From assembly GCF_000269965.1 (NCBI RefSeq), contig NC_017219.1, positions 868,001-932,000 of the forward strand: DNA of 64,000 nt. Reading direction: 5' to 3'. The position numbers were made by a program, and so were the translations under genes. The stretch comes from Bifidobacterium longum subsp. infantis ATCC 15697 = JCM 1222 = DSM 20088. GTDB lineage: Bacteria; Actinomycetota; Actinomycetes; Actinomycetales; Bifidobacteriaceae. A model generated the notes under the pieces. The model worked only from the letters and a program-made list of their open reading frames with translations. It was not told where the DNA came from and ran no database searches. This document shows, piece by piece, positions 43,296 through 51,705 of this stretch (the first letter of the stretch is position 1; every line of letters begins with the position of its first letter).

Positions 43296-44078
43296 CTACT
43301 GGTCCGCGTCGGGATCTTCGTCATCGCCGGCCGGGCCGAGCAGGATGCGTTCGCTGGCGTTTACCACCAGCATCAGTACGCATGTCATCAGGATAATGAC
43401 GATGGTGGCGGAGAAGATCAGCGGCGTGCGGAACGAATTGTAGGCAGCCTGCAGCCAGATGCCGAGGCCCTTGCGTGCGCCAAGATATTCAGCGGTGGAT
43501 GCCGTGGCGAAGATGTATGCGGCAGATACTCGGATACCGCCATAGATCTGACGTGCGGCAACGCGCAGCTTCACGTGCCAGAGCGTCCAGACCGGGGTCG
43601 CGCCGCAGGTCAATGCGACGTCGGAATAGAACTGGGGCACTGCTTCCAGTCCGCGCACTGTCTGCACGGCGATGGGGAAGAGGCCGAATACCGCCACGAT
43701 TACGATTTTGCCGGAAATCTCAAAACCGAACCAAATCAGGAACAACGGGGCGATGGAAATCAGCGGCATGGTTTGTGCGGCGGCAAGCAGCGGATAGAAC
43801 GCCGCGTTGAACGTGTGAGAGCAGTACAGTGCAATGCCGATCATAATGCCGAAGAACACGGCGAACAGGAAGCCGACCACGCCCTCATAGCCGGTGATTG
43901 CCGCGGCCGGGCCGAGCGTGTTCCATGTTTCGATGGTGGCGGCGAAAATCTCGCTTGGCGCGGAGATCATCGTGGGGGAGACATGCCCTAGATCCACCCA
44001 CGTTTCCCAGACTGCCAGCAATATGATGACGGCGATGACGGTGGGCATGCGGCGCTTGAGGCGCTTGGCGATGGACAT
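43296..44078 (-). CDS. ABC transporter permease (SsuC/ThiX type)
   Basis: The 260-residue permease has about six membrane spans: VIAVIILLAVWETWVDLG, VGFLFAVFFGIMIGIALY, LLAAAQTMPLISIAPLFLIWFGF and further. The ATPase-contact loop is ALTCGATPVWTLWHVKLRVAARQIYGGIRVSAAYIFATASTAEYLG (in family order). It pairs with the lipoprotein at 41967. No ATPase gene is adjacent; it must borrow one from elsewhere. AAGGTGA precedes the start. The C-terminus is acidic (GDDEDPDADQ). Confidence 0.83.
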   Translation of the reverse strand: MSIAKRLKRRMPTVIAVIILLAVWETWVDLGHVSPTMISAPSEIFAATIETWNTLGPAAAITGYEGVVGFLFAVFFGIMIGIALYCSHTFNAAFYPLLAAAQTMPLISIAPLFLIWFGFEISGKIVIVAVFGLFPIAVQTVRGLEAVPQFYSDVALTCGATPVWTLWHVKLRVAARQIYGGIRVSAAYIFATASTAEYLGARKGLGIWLQAAYNSFRTPLIFSATIVIILMTCVLMLVVNASERILLGPAGDDEDPDADQ

Positions 44079-44237
44079 GGGATGTCACCTTGCTTTCCGC
44101 GCCAGTCCGGTTTGCTGGTGGCGCTTGCGGCCGGGGCGTGGAACAGTAAGGTGAGGAGCCTGCGCGCCTGCCGGCCATGTGATGGATTGTGTTATATGCC
44201 GTCCATCAGTATAGGCAAAGGCGAACGACAGGGGCGC

Positions 44238-44268
44238 ACAAAAAACCTCCCTCGTCAGAGGGAGGTGA
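44238..44268 (-). terminator. Terminator of the sucrose gene unit
   Basis: Stem ACCTCCCTC-GTCA-GAGGGAGGT (44245-44266) with CACAAAAAA before it on the plus strand, i.e. a T-tract in the direction of the GH32 gene. Confidence 0.85.
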
Positions 44269-44273
44269 GAGAG

Positions 44274-45830
44274 CTACTCCAGTCCGATGGACTTCATGTG
44301 GTGGAGCTTCAGGGAATCCACCTTGAGGGAGCCGGACTCGGCGACGAGCTTGATGGCACGCGGTCCTTCGGAGGCGTAGGAGTAGGAGCTCAGCACTTGG
44401 TGGCCACCGTTGACGTAGACCTCCACGGAGCCGCGATCCACGAACACGCGCAGGTCCAGCTTGCCGGAGGCCAGTTCGGTGTCGGTCAGTGGGGCGGCGC
44501 GGTAGCCGCGATCGCCGTTGGCCATGGCCTGACGATCCACCACCACGCGGCCGATCTGGTCGTCATAAGCCACGTAGGTGTAGGCACCGTCCTCAGTGGC
44601 ATGAATCTTCAGGCCCGCACGCTCGGCAGTGGAGGCAGCCAAGTCGATGGTCATTTCGATTTCCACGGCCTCGGCGTCATCGGCGATGACCTGCTCCCCA
44701 TCCATATCGAGCGTGATCGAACCATGGTCGAGGGTATCCTCGCGCAGGCCTTCCATTTCTGCGACCGGCGCGGTGACCACGTCGCCGTCATCGCCAAGGG
44801 TGATCTCGCGCGGCAGGGTGAGCTGGCCACACCAGCCGTCATCCTCCATGGGAATCGGCTGCACGAACGGGCTCATCCAGCCATAGACGATCTGACGGCC
44901 GTCCACATTGAAGGACTGCGGGGCGTAGTAGTTGTGGCCGCAATCCCACAGGCGGAACTCGGTTTCCGGCTTGAATTCGCCGCCCGGCTCCCACGTGCCG
45001 ATCATGTAGCCGGCGTTGTTGACGTTGCGGTTCATGAAGCCGCTGGGCTTGGACCCCATGGCGGAGAAGCCAATGACCCACTTCTCGTTGCCGTCCTTGT
45101 CTTTGATGGGGAAGAAGTCGGGGCATTCGAGCATGAACACATCCGGATCCGGGTGCTGGAAGAGCACGCGCTCGTATTCCCAGCGGACCATGTCCTTGGA
45201 GGAGAACAGCCACATCTGGCCGCGCTTGTCCGCAGAGGAGACACCGAAGGTCATGTACCAGGTGTCGCCGGTCTTCCAGACCTTCGGGTCGCGGTAGTGA
45301 TGGTCGACCTTGTCGGTCGGGCAGTCGATGATCATGCCGCGCTTGGTGGCGCTGGTCAGCTCGTCGTTGTCCGGCTCGGCGAGCATCTGCACCTGCCAGT
45401 CGCCGCCGGTGTTGTCTTGGCCGTTGGCCCAACGGTGGCCGGTGTAGTAGAACTTGAGTTCGCCGTCGTCGCCGATTACTGCGGAACCGGAGAATACGCC
45501 GTCCTTCTCCTCTTCAAGGGTCGGGGCGAACATGATTGGCTCACGTTTCCAATTGAGCATGTCGGTGGAGGAGACGTGTCCCCAGTGCATCGGACCCCAC
45601 TGGGTGCCGTACGGGTGCAGCTGGTAGAACACGTGCCAGCGGCCCTTATAGAAGCACAGGCCGTTCGGATCGTTGATCCAACCGCCGTTGGATGCGATGT
45701 GGAACTTCGGGTACCAGCGGTTGTTGCGTTCGGCGGCCATGGCAGCAACGCCTGCTTCCGCCTGTGCCAGAGCTTCGCTGTGGTCCTTGATTTCGTGGAG
45801 GACGGGTGCGTCCGGAGTGAAGCCAGTCAT
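44274..45830 (-). CDS. GH32 beta-fructofuranosidase / sucrose-6-phosphate hydrolase
   Basis: This 518-residue cytoplasmic GH32 enzyme hydrolyses sucrose and short fructo-oligosaccharides. Catalytic motifs: nucleophile in GGWINDPNGLCFY, transition-state Asp in HYRDPKVW and acid/base in MLECPDFFPI; a C-terminal beta-sandwich follows from about residue 360. No signal peptide. AAAGGATA precedes the start. It follows the sugar permease, with which it forms an uptake-and-cleave pair. Confidence 0.93.
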   Translation of the reverse strand: MTGFTPDAPVLHEIKDHSEALAQAEAGVAAMAAERNNRWYPKFHIASNGGWINDPNGLCFYKGRWHVFYQLHPYGTQWGPMHWGHVSSTDMLNWKREPIMFAPTLEEEKDGVFSGSAVIGDDGELKFYYTGHRWANGQDNTGGDWQVQMLAEPDNDELTSATKRGMIIDCPTDKVDHHYRDPKVWKTGDTWYMTFGVSSADKRGQMWLFSSKDMVRWEYERVLFQHPDPDVFMLECPDFFPIKDKDGNEKWVIGFSAMGSKPSGFMNRNVNNAGYMIGTWEPGGEFKPETEFRLWDCGHNYYAPQSFNVDGRQIVYGWMSPFVQPIPMEDDGWCGQLTLPREITLGDDGDVVTAPVAEMEGLREDTLDHGSITLDMDGEQVIADDAEAVEIEMTIDLAASTAERAGLKIHATEDGAYTYVAYDDQIGRVVVDRQAMANGDRGYRAAPLTDTELASGKLDLRVFVDRGSVEVYVNGGHQVLSSYSYASEGPRAIKLVAESGSLKVDSLKLHHMKSIGLE

Positions 45831-45915
45831 CGTTGAATATCCTTTCTTAATGATTGATGAATCTTGCGATTGTTGAATTGTTGCTTATTGAGTTTTTAGA
45901 TAAAAGTTTTAAGAA

Positions 45916-45956
45916 TGCTGCCCGAAACGGAAAAAGGGGAAATGCTTCGGGCAGCA
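45916..45956 (-). terminator. Hairpin between permease and GH32 genes
   Basis: 11-bp stem TGCTGCCCGAA (45916-45926) / TTCGGGCAGCA (45946-45956); on the minus strand it is followed by a T-rich stretch (TCTTAAAACTTTTA). It may terminate partially, letting some transcripts reach GH32. Confidence 0.65.
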
Positions 45957-45994
45957 CGATTTAGTTGTGTTCTTGCCGATTTTGGCGGTTGCGC

Positions 45995-47320
45995 TCAGGC
46001 GTTTGCTTTAGCTGCGGCTTGGGCCTTGAGCTGCTTATCGGTGTAGAACGGATCACCGCCGACTTCCTGGTCGTCCTTCTTGATCACGAAGAAGCCGTAG
46101 ATTAGGGCGGCCAGCACGATGCCGGAGATGGTGAAGAAGGTCGGACGGTCGCCCATGGCGTCATGCAGGGCGCCCATCGGGGTGGAGAAGATCACCTGGC
46201 CGATTTGGGAAGCGATCTGGAAGCCCACCATGTACAGGGTTGCCGACAGTTTGGTGTCGAAGTGCAGGGTGAAGTAGCGGAATGCCGGTAGGCAGAACAG
46301 CGGAACCTCGATGGAGTGGAACAGCTTGACGATGGAGACACTGACCGGATCGTGGAACACGCCGCACAGGCCGATACGCAGGAACATCACGGTTGCGCCG
46401 AGCAGCAGGGAGTTGCGAACGCCGATCTTCTTCATGATAATCGGAACGACGCCCATCATGGCGGACTCGAGGAACACCTGGAAGGAGTTCAGGGTGCCGT
46501 AGGTGGCGTTGCCGATTTCGGTGGTCGGGAAGAGGGAAGCGTAGTAGTTAGGGAACATCTGCTGGTCGAACACGGTGTAGAAGGTGTTGGTGAACAGCAT
46601 GAAGACGATGAGCACCCACAGAGTCGGCATCTTCAGAACGGAGATCATCTCTTTGAAGGATGGGTTGGTTGGAGCCGCGTTCGGATCGGCTTCTTTCTTG
46701 AGCTCTTCCTTTTGCTTGGCCGGAACCCAGAAAGCGTAGACGCACAGCATGCCAAGGCCGCAGATGGAGCCGACCCAGAAGTTCAGCAGCGGGTTGATGT
46801 TGAACAGGAAACCTGCGCACAGTGCCACGATGGCGTAGCCGAAGGAGCCCCAAGCGCGGGACTGGCCGTATTCGAAGCCGAACTTACGGGAGTAGCGTTC
46901 GGTGAGCGCTTCGAACAGGGAACAGCCGGCCATGAAGCCTGAGGAGAGCACGATGGAGCCGATGAGCACGCCGATGAAACGGGTGGTGCCGCCGGCAGTC
47001 AGCATCGGGGCATACACGAACTGTACGAACGGGCCGACGAGCGCTGCGATGGCGGAGACGAAGATCACGAGCTTGCGCTTGATGCCCAGCTGATCTTGGA
47101 TGGCACCATAGGCGAACATGATGACCAGGGTTGCCAAGGAGTTAATGGAGTAGATCTGGCCCTGCTCTGCGGAGGTCATGCCCAGACCGTGGGTCGGGTC
47201 GGTGAGCCAGCGGGAGAAGAAGGACCACCAGATGCCCCAGGAGCAGAAGAACATGAAGATGCCGAAGGAGCTCTGCAGATAGGAAGGATTCTTCCATGCA
47301 GATTTGGTTGCACTTGCCAT
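45995..47320 (-). CDS. Oligosaccharide:H+ symporter (MFS, LacY/CscB type), sucrose permease
   Basis: The 441-residue transporter has 12 predicted spans; FGIFMFFCSWGIWWSFFSRWLTD in the first helix and GALHDAMGDRPTFFTISGIV near the end are characteristic of the oligosaccharide:H+ symporter family. GH32 downstream and LacI upstream make sucrose the likely substrate. The start at 47320 (MASATKS) is preceded by AAAGGATGATT; an in-frame ATG two codons earlier overlaps the ribosome-binding site. Confidence 0.88.
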   Translation of the reverse strand: MASATKSAWKNPSYLQSSFGIFMFFCSWGIWWSFFSRWLTDPTHGLGMTSAEQGQIYSINSLATLVIMFAYGAIQDQLGIKRKLVIFVSAIAALVGPFVQFVYAPMLTAGGTTRFIGVLIGSIVLSSGFMAGCSLFEALTERYSRKFGFEYGQSRAWGSFGYAIVALCAGFLFNINPLLNFWVGSICGLGMLCVYAFWVPAKQKEELKKEADPNAAPTNPSFKEMISVLKMPTLWVLIVFMLFTNTFYTVFDQQMFPNYYASLFPTTEIGNATYGTLNSFQVFLESAMMGVVPIIMKKIGVRNSLLLGATVMFLRIGLCGVFHDPVSVSIVKLFHSIEVPLFCLPAFRYFTLHFDTKLSATLYMVGFQIASQIGQVIFSTPMGALHDAMGDRPTFFTISGIVLAALIYGFFVIKKDDQEVGGDPFYTDKQLKAQAAAKANA

Positions 47321-47420
47321 AATCATCCTTTGATTACTACTTGGTTGGTTATTGGTTATGTGACGCTTCTGCTCGGGCGGCTGTGCCTTTGTAGAAGTTG
47401 TTGTGTAGTAATTACTATGC

Positions 47421-47453
47421 GACGTCAATCGATTTACGTCAATCGATTGACGT
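47421..47453. promoter_or_regulatory. Two overlapping LacI-type operators in the permease promoter
   Basis: Operator A, ACGTCAATCGATTTACGT (47422-47439), and operator B, the perfect palindrome ACGTCAATCGATTGACGT (47436-47453), share four bases; centres are 14 bp apart. On the minus strand TTGACG of B lies 17 bases before CATAGT, a plausible -35/-10 pair for the permease, so bound repressor would cover the promoter. The LacI gene next door is the obvious binder. Confidence 0.75.
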
Positions 47454-47485
47454 CATCGGCGTGTCGTACCCGTTCGACATGCAAA

Positions 47486-47512
47486 AAGGCCTCCGTGCTG
47501 GACGGAGGCCTT
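47486..47512 (-). terminator. Terminator of the LacI gene
   Basis: Perfect 11-bp stem AAGGCCTCCGT / ACGGAGGCCTT; a short T-tract follows on the minus strand (complement of GCAAAAAGG). Confidence 0.85.
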
Positions 47513-47533
47513 GAGAAATCGTGTGGGACTCGG

Positions 47534-48574
47534 CTACTTCACCGAGGCCTTTTCGATCAGCGTGCAGTGGATCTTCGCCGGAATCGGCGCGTCGATCGGC
47601 GGCAGGGGAGCGGTGGTCGCTGGCCGTGAGACGTCGTCCATCGAGCGTCCTTCGATGATCGACACCAGCTTGGCCACGGCCCAGTAGCCCATCTCGAAAT
47701 GCGGCAGTTCCACAGTGGTGAGCATCGGTTCCAGCGTCTCGGCGAACACACGATGGTTGTCCACGCCGACCACGGAGATGTCCTTGCCGACCGTGAGTCC
47801 TCGGCGTGCGGCGCATTCGTACACATACCAGGCGCGGGCATCGTTGAAGCAGAAGAATCCGTCCGGATGCTCGGCGTCGAACAAATCGCTGACTGCGGTC
47901 AGTGCCGGCCCGCTGTTGAGCACATTGACGACCAGATGATCGTCATAGTCGAGGCCGGCATCCCTGAGCGCCGCCTGATAGCCTTCCAAACGACCGTCCT
48001 GCGCAATCATCGGCTCCGAGCAACCCACATAGGCGATACGTGCGCATCCGGCCTTAATCAATCTGGTGGTGGCGTCGTAGCCGATTCGGAACTCGTTCGG
48101 TTCGACGCTCGGGATTTTGCCAAGCGAGTCGGTGGCATCCACCAACACCAGTGGCGTCTTGGCTAGCGAAGAAGGCACATGGGTGATGCGGTTCGACATC
48201 TTGGCGTACAGGAAACCGTCGGTGCCGTATCGCTTGAGTGCGGCGATTTCCTCGCTCTCGCTGTTCTCACCGTCGGTGATCACGGTGATGAGCATATAGC
48301 CGAACTGGCTTGCGGCGGTCTGCGCGCCCAGAATCATACCGCCGGCGTACGGGGTGGTGGCCACCTCCTCGCTGATGAAACCGAGGATGTGCGTCTTGCC
48401 TGTACGCAGCGAACTGGCCAGCGGATTCGACCGGTAGCCGAGCTTGGTGGCGATGGCGCGCACATTGTCCGCAATTTCGGACTTTACGCGCCCCTCGTCG
48501 CGTCCGTTGAGCACCAGCGACACCGTAGAGACGGAAACCCCCGCCTTGTTCGCGATTTCCTTCATCGTAGCCAT
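47534..48574 (-). CDS. LacI-family transcriptional regulator
   Basis: The 346-residue regulator has an N-terminal helix-turn-helix and hinge (MATMKEIANKAGVSVSTVSL, then LGYRSNPLASSLRTGKTHILGF) and a periplasmic-binding-like sugar domain to the end. It probably represses the sucrose permease and GH32 genes through the sites at 47421-47453. No Shine-Dalgarno is evident; TATCGT lies exactly seven bases before the ATG on the minus strand, suggesting a leaderless message. Confidence 0.88.
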   Translation of the reverse strand: MATMKEIANKAGVSVSTVSLVLNGRDEGRVKSEIADNVRAIATKLGYRSNPLASSLRTGKTHILGFISEEVATTPYAGGMILGAQTAASQFGYMLITVITDGENSESEEIAALKRYGTDGFLYAKMSNRITHVPSSLAKTPLVLVDATDSLGKIPSVEPNEFRIGYDATTRLIKAGCARIAYVGCSEPMIAQDGRLEGYQAALRDAGLDYDDHLVVNVLNSGPALTAVSDLFDAEHPDGFFCFNDARAWYVYECAARRGLTVGKDISVVGVDNHRVFAETLEPMLTTVELPHFEMGYWAVAKLVSIIEGRSMDDVSRPATTAPLPPIDAPIPAKIHCTLIEKASVK

Positions 48575-48617
48575 GCGTCAAACGATACACCCTAATTGAC
48601 GGACTGTTGGGAAAGCA

Positions 48618-50015
48618 TCAGTTTTCTCCACCGACTCCGCCGAGGTTGCGCACCGCACCGATGAATAATGGTATGCCGTCCGGGGTGACGTACGAATACA
48701 GGAATGGGCGATCCACCGTGAATTCGACGTTGTCCACCGGCGCGCTAGCGAAGTCTGCGCCGGCTTTGGTGAAGGACATGGCCTTGGCGCCGGCCTCGTT
48801 CACCGCGATGCGCGTGCCCTGCAGAATCGAGCCGATATACAGGTTCTCGCCGTGCGAACCGGCGTCGACCATCTTGGTGAAGTCGGCGTCGCCTGCACTG
48901 AACGCATCGGTCACCCCCAGTTTTTCGAATGCCTTGATGGTGGCTTCCGAGTCGAACATGCTGTCGATGGTGAATCGCGGTAGCGTGACGTTCACCGTGG
49001 CCGAGTTGACGGAGACGCCCCATCCGGGCATACTGTCCGCGGCGCAACCCATTGCGCCCTCGCCAAGGGATGCCGACGAACACGTGCCGAACGCCCATCC
49101 GAGTTTCTGAGCATCGCCGGCCAACTCGTCAAAATGCCCTTCGGCCGGCAGCACGATGGCCAGATTGCCGCCGTTGTCGAACGGAATCTCCACCCGTTGC
49201 CAAGTGTTGTACTCATCATGTCCGTAAGCCATTTGGCTGAAGGCCCGGTGCATCATCGGCACCTGAGCATCTCCGGCTTCGCCGTGGAAGGTGCCGTCGC
49301 CGGTGGACTGCTCTTCGAACGGATCCTTCCAGCGGCCATCCGCATAGACGGTGTTGATGATGGACAGGACTTCACGGTCACGCAGCGTGATCTTCGGCTT
49401 GAGCGAACCATTCGTATGCTTGGCAATCCAATCGGACATCTTGGCGGCGGCCTGATCGTCGAACGGTAGCGTGGTGACTTCGGCCTCGAATATCTTCTTG
49501 ACGGTGGATTGGTAATCGCTGGCAAGAGAGTAGTCGTTATCGATCCACAGCGAGTTCGCGGCGCTCATCTCGGATTTCGCCCCCGAATATTGCCCGTTGA
49601 TCGAACTCAGCAGCGATTGGTAGTCGCTGTCGGCCAGCGAACCGGAGTCCAGCAGTTCGTTCAGTTGCGAGCGGGTCGTGCCATTGGCGCCCTGCGCGGC
49701 GATGGCCAACGCCATCCACATCGAAGCAGGGGAGTAGTTCACATTACCGGTGCCTCGGTCGCCGGCTCCCATCGCCAGGAATTCCGGTGCGGTGCGGTAG
49801 GCGAAGGCTGCGGTGCTGTCGACTACCGGCTGTGTGGCAGGCGTGGCCTTCGGCTTGAACATATTGCGAACCAGTGCGCTGCCATCGCCGGCCGTCCACC
49901 ATACGCCGCCGGCGACGGCAAGGACAAGCACTACTGTCACGATGGCGGCGATACAAGCGTTACGGCGTTTGCGTTGTTTGCGCAACCGGTACTGTTCCAT
50001 CAGTTTCTCGCTCAT
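48618..50015 (-). CDS. Serpin-family serine protease inhibitor, membrane-anchored
   Basis: The 465-residue protein has a short basic cytoplasmic start, one membrane span (residues about 20-42, IAAIVTVVLVLAVAGGVWW) and then the serpin fold outside: VNYSPASMWMALAIAAQGANG, TVYADGRWKDPFEEQ, the hinge/reactive loop VNEAGAKAMSFTKAGADFASAPV and FTVDRPFLYSY. Bifidobacterium longum serpin is known to inhibit elastases. AAAGGGG precedes ATG 50015; 12 upstream codons in frame lack support. Confidence 0.92.
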   Translation of the reverse strand: MSEKLMEQYRLRKQRKRRNACIAAIVTVVLVLAVAGGVWWTAGDGSALVRNMFKPKATPATQPVVDSTAAFAYRTAPEFLAMGAGDRGTGNVNYSPASMWMALAIAAQGANGTTRSQLNELLDSGSLADSDYQSLLSSINGQYSGAKSEMSAANSLWIDNDYSLASDYQSTVKKIFEAEVTTLPFDDQAAAKMSDWIAKHTNGSLKPKITLRDREVLSIINTVYADGRWKDPFEEQSTGDGTFHGEAGDAQVPMMHRAFSQMAYGHDEYNTWQRVEIPFDNGGNLAIVLPAEGHFDELAGDAQKLGWAFGTCSSASLGEGAMGCAADSMPGWGVSVNSATVNVTLPRFTIDSMFDSEATIKAFEKLGVTDAFSAGDADFTKMVDAGSHGENLYIGSILQGTRIAVNEAGAKAMSFTKAGADFASAPVDNVEFTVDRPFLYSYVTPDGIPLFIGAVRNLGGVGGEN

Positions 50016-50047
50016 GGTCAGCCCCTTTGCTTGGATCGGCTCGTGCA

Positions 50048-50449
50048 TCATTGCACGAAATCGCTATTTTCATTATATTGCTGCTTTCCCTTGAGCCCAG
50101 GAACGGTATGGGAACCCCGGCCGTAAGCGAAGATTGGTACAGCCGAATGCCAGCGGTCCGATGGTTGCGCTCGCCAATGGGAAGACAGACTGCCGGATCG
50201 TATCGAACCAAGTATCAGGTTAGTGATTCCCAACACCAATGGCCAGTGCAGCACCATACCGGGGAACCATACGAACAGGTTTTTGGCAGCCCTGTCAAGG
50301 ACCTCGTCGGGCATGAGATACATTGATGAGCTCCACTGCAGCAGCAACAACACCGCTATCAGTACAACCATGCCAATCCAATGCGCGCGGTTCCATGTGA
50401 ACAGTCGTTGCGTCCCGCGCTCGGCGGCGGACTGCCTTGCGGAGTTCAT
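50048..50449 (-). pseudogene. Possible membrane-protein gene or remnant upstream of the serpin
   Basis: This minus-strand frame of about 133 codons ends 32 bases before the serpin start. It has two convincing membrane segments (HWIGMVVLIAVLLLLQW; NLFVWFPGMVLHWPLVLGI) separated by a polar loop, then a tail after about residue 85 that looks random. I recall a membrane protein gene co-transcribed with serpins in related bifidobacteria; this may be a frameshifted relic. Start and integrity are uncertain and no good ribosome-binding site is seen. Confidence 0.4.
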
Positions 50450-50596
50450 ACTCGTTGCCATTGTGGGGTGGATGGCGTTTCGTCCGGTCACCGGATGCGT
50501 GGCGGTGGCTCTTCATCCAGTGGGTCTGACAGCGCAGGGCGGTCGGGAAGCGACTTCACCGGAAGCGCCCATGAATCGAGCGGTTCTTCTGCCGAG

Positions 50597-51000
50597 CATC
50601 GCACTGGGCAAGTGATTCTTGGTGCGATTGCCTTCTATGGTGTGATGCCAGTGGCCGTGCTGTTTATTGGCTTCATGCTTGGTGGCATGGCGGCGCGATG
50701 GAATCACGAACGCAGCTTGGCTCGAGCGGAGTTGGCTCACCGCCGTCAGCAGGAACGCACAGCTCAGGACATTCACGATTACGTATCCAATGATTTGGCA
50801 TACCTGATTTTGCGATTCGACAACAATATTGCCGATGGCAAGACCCCTTCTGAAGAAGAATTACGCGAACTGCGTAGCGTGGCTATGGGCGCATTGGATC
50901 GCACGCATCAGGTCATTGATGTTATTGAAGGCAGGGGAGAAGCGGCGCACAGTGCAGTGACTCCGCATGATTCGACCGTTGATGCCGCTTCTGGCATTGC
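50597..51000 (+). pseudogene. Truncated sensor histidine kinase
   Basis: The plus-strand frame holds a membrane segment (LGAIAFYGVMPVAVLFIGFMLGG) followed by a coiled linker and an H-box of the HisKA_3/NarL-partner type, RRQQERTAQDIHDYVSNDLAYLIL, and the second helix RSVAMGALDRTHQVIDVI. The ATPase domain is missing: the frame dissolves after about 50950 and stops at 51109. Upstream sensing region is also not recognisable. It may be the relic of the two-component system that controls serpin in relatives (inference). Confidence 0.55.
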
Positions 51001-51076
51001 AACTGCGCGAGCGTTTATATGCCCCACTTACGCTCTTACCCTGTTGAAAGAAGGAAAAAGGCAGAGCCGTGATTCC

Positions 51077-51216
51077 CATGGGGCGGTAAAACACTCATGG
51101 GGCGGTTAGCGGATTTTGCCTTTCCGCAGAATAGAGCCGTTTTCGCCTACCGCCCCATGAAGGTTTTACCGCCCCATGAGATATTTACCGCCCCATGGGT
51201 GAGCTACCGCCCCATG
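51077..51216. repeat. Iteron-like array of TACCGCCCCATG with exact 19-bp period
   Basis: Four direct copies begin at 51148, 51167, 51186 and 51205, each 19 bases apart (12 conserved, 7 variable). Two inverted copies, CATGGGGCGGTA/T, lie at 51077-51088 and 51096-51107, also 19 bases apart. The period is not a multiple of three, so it is not coding. It looks like a cooperative protein-binding array. Confidence 0.85.
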
Positions 51217-51264
51217 AAACGTGTAATAACAAAGCATGCCCTTGCTGGTGGAAGCAATGCTTTG

Positions 51265-51642
51265 CTACTTCGCCCGCTTGTCGGCGAGGATCTCGTCCAC
51301 CAGCTTGGGCTTTTCGGTCAGCTGGCCGGTGAAACCGGGACGGATATCCATGTGCAGCACCAGAGAAGTGCGGTAGCCCTGCTCGGCGAGCTTCTTGGCG
51401 GCCTCACCGGCCACCTTGAGCACGTCGTCCAGATTGCCTTCCACGTTGGTGAACAGGGCGTTGGTTTCCTGCGGCAGGCCGGATTCGCGAATCACTTCGA
51501 CGGCCTGAGCCACGTATGGCGAGACCTCGGAGCCCACGCCATTGGCCGACACCTGGATGGCGGCCACGGTATTGAGGTACGGTTTGCCGGTTTCCGGGTC
51601 GATCGGCACTTCCTGGGTAACGGCATTACGGTCAAGAACCAT
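51265..51642 (-). CDS. Thiamine-binding protein, MTH1187/YkoF-like (DUF77)
   Basis: The 125-residue protein contains TVAAIQVSANGVGSEVSPYVAQAVEVIRESGL and ALFTNVEGNLDDVLKVAGEAAKKLAEQGYRTSLVLHMDIRPG (in two runs), the ferredoxin-like fold of the MTH1187/YqgV family that binds thiamine or its precursor. It follows thiD on the same strand, consistent with a thiamine role. AAAAAGGAG precedes the start. Confidence 0.82.
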   Translation of the reverse strand: MVLDRNAVTQEVPIDPETGKPYLNTVAAIQVSANGVGSEVSPYVAQAVEVIRESGLPQETNALFTNVEGNLDDVLKVAGEAAKKLAEQGYRTSLVLHMDIRPGFTGQLTEKPKLVDEILADKRAK

Positions 51643-51663
51643 GATTCTCCTTTTTCAGTAGTG

Positions 51664-51691
51664 TTAAGCTCCCCTGACAGGGGGAGCTTAA
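51664..51691 (-). terminator. Hairpin between thiD and the thiamine-binding gene
   Basis: Perfect 11-bp stem TTAAGCTCCCC / GGGGAGCTTAA with a six-base loop. It belongs to the recurring GCTCCCC...GGGGAGC hairpin set of this window. Confidence 0.7.
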
Positions 51692-51705
51692 CAACCACAC
51701 TTATG

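Noticed and set aside
50381..50596. N-terminal extension of the kinase fragment
   Set aside because: The residues are Ser/Gly-rich without membrane or domain character and overlap the better membrane-protein frame on the other strand.
51077..51216. CRISPR array
   Set aside because: Repeat 12 bp and spacer 7 bp are far too short, orientation changes within the array, and no cas genes are present.
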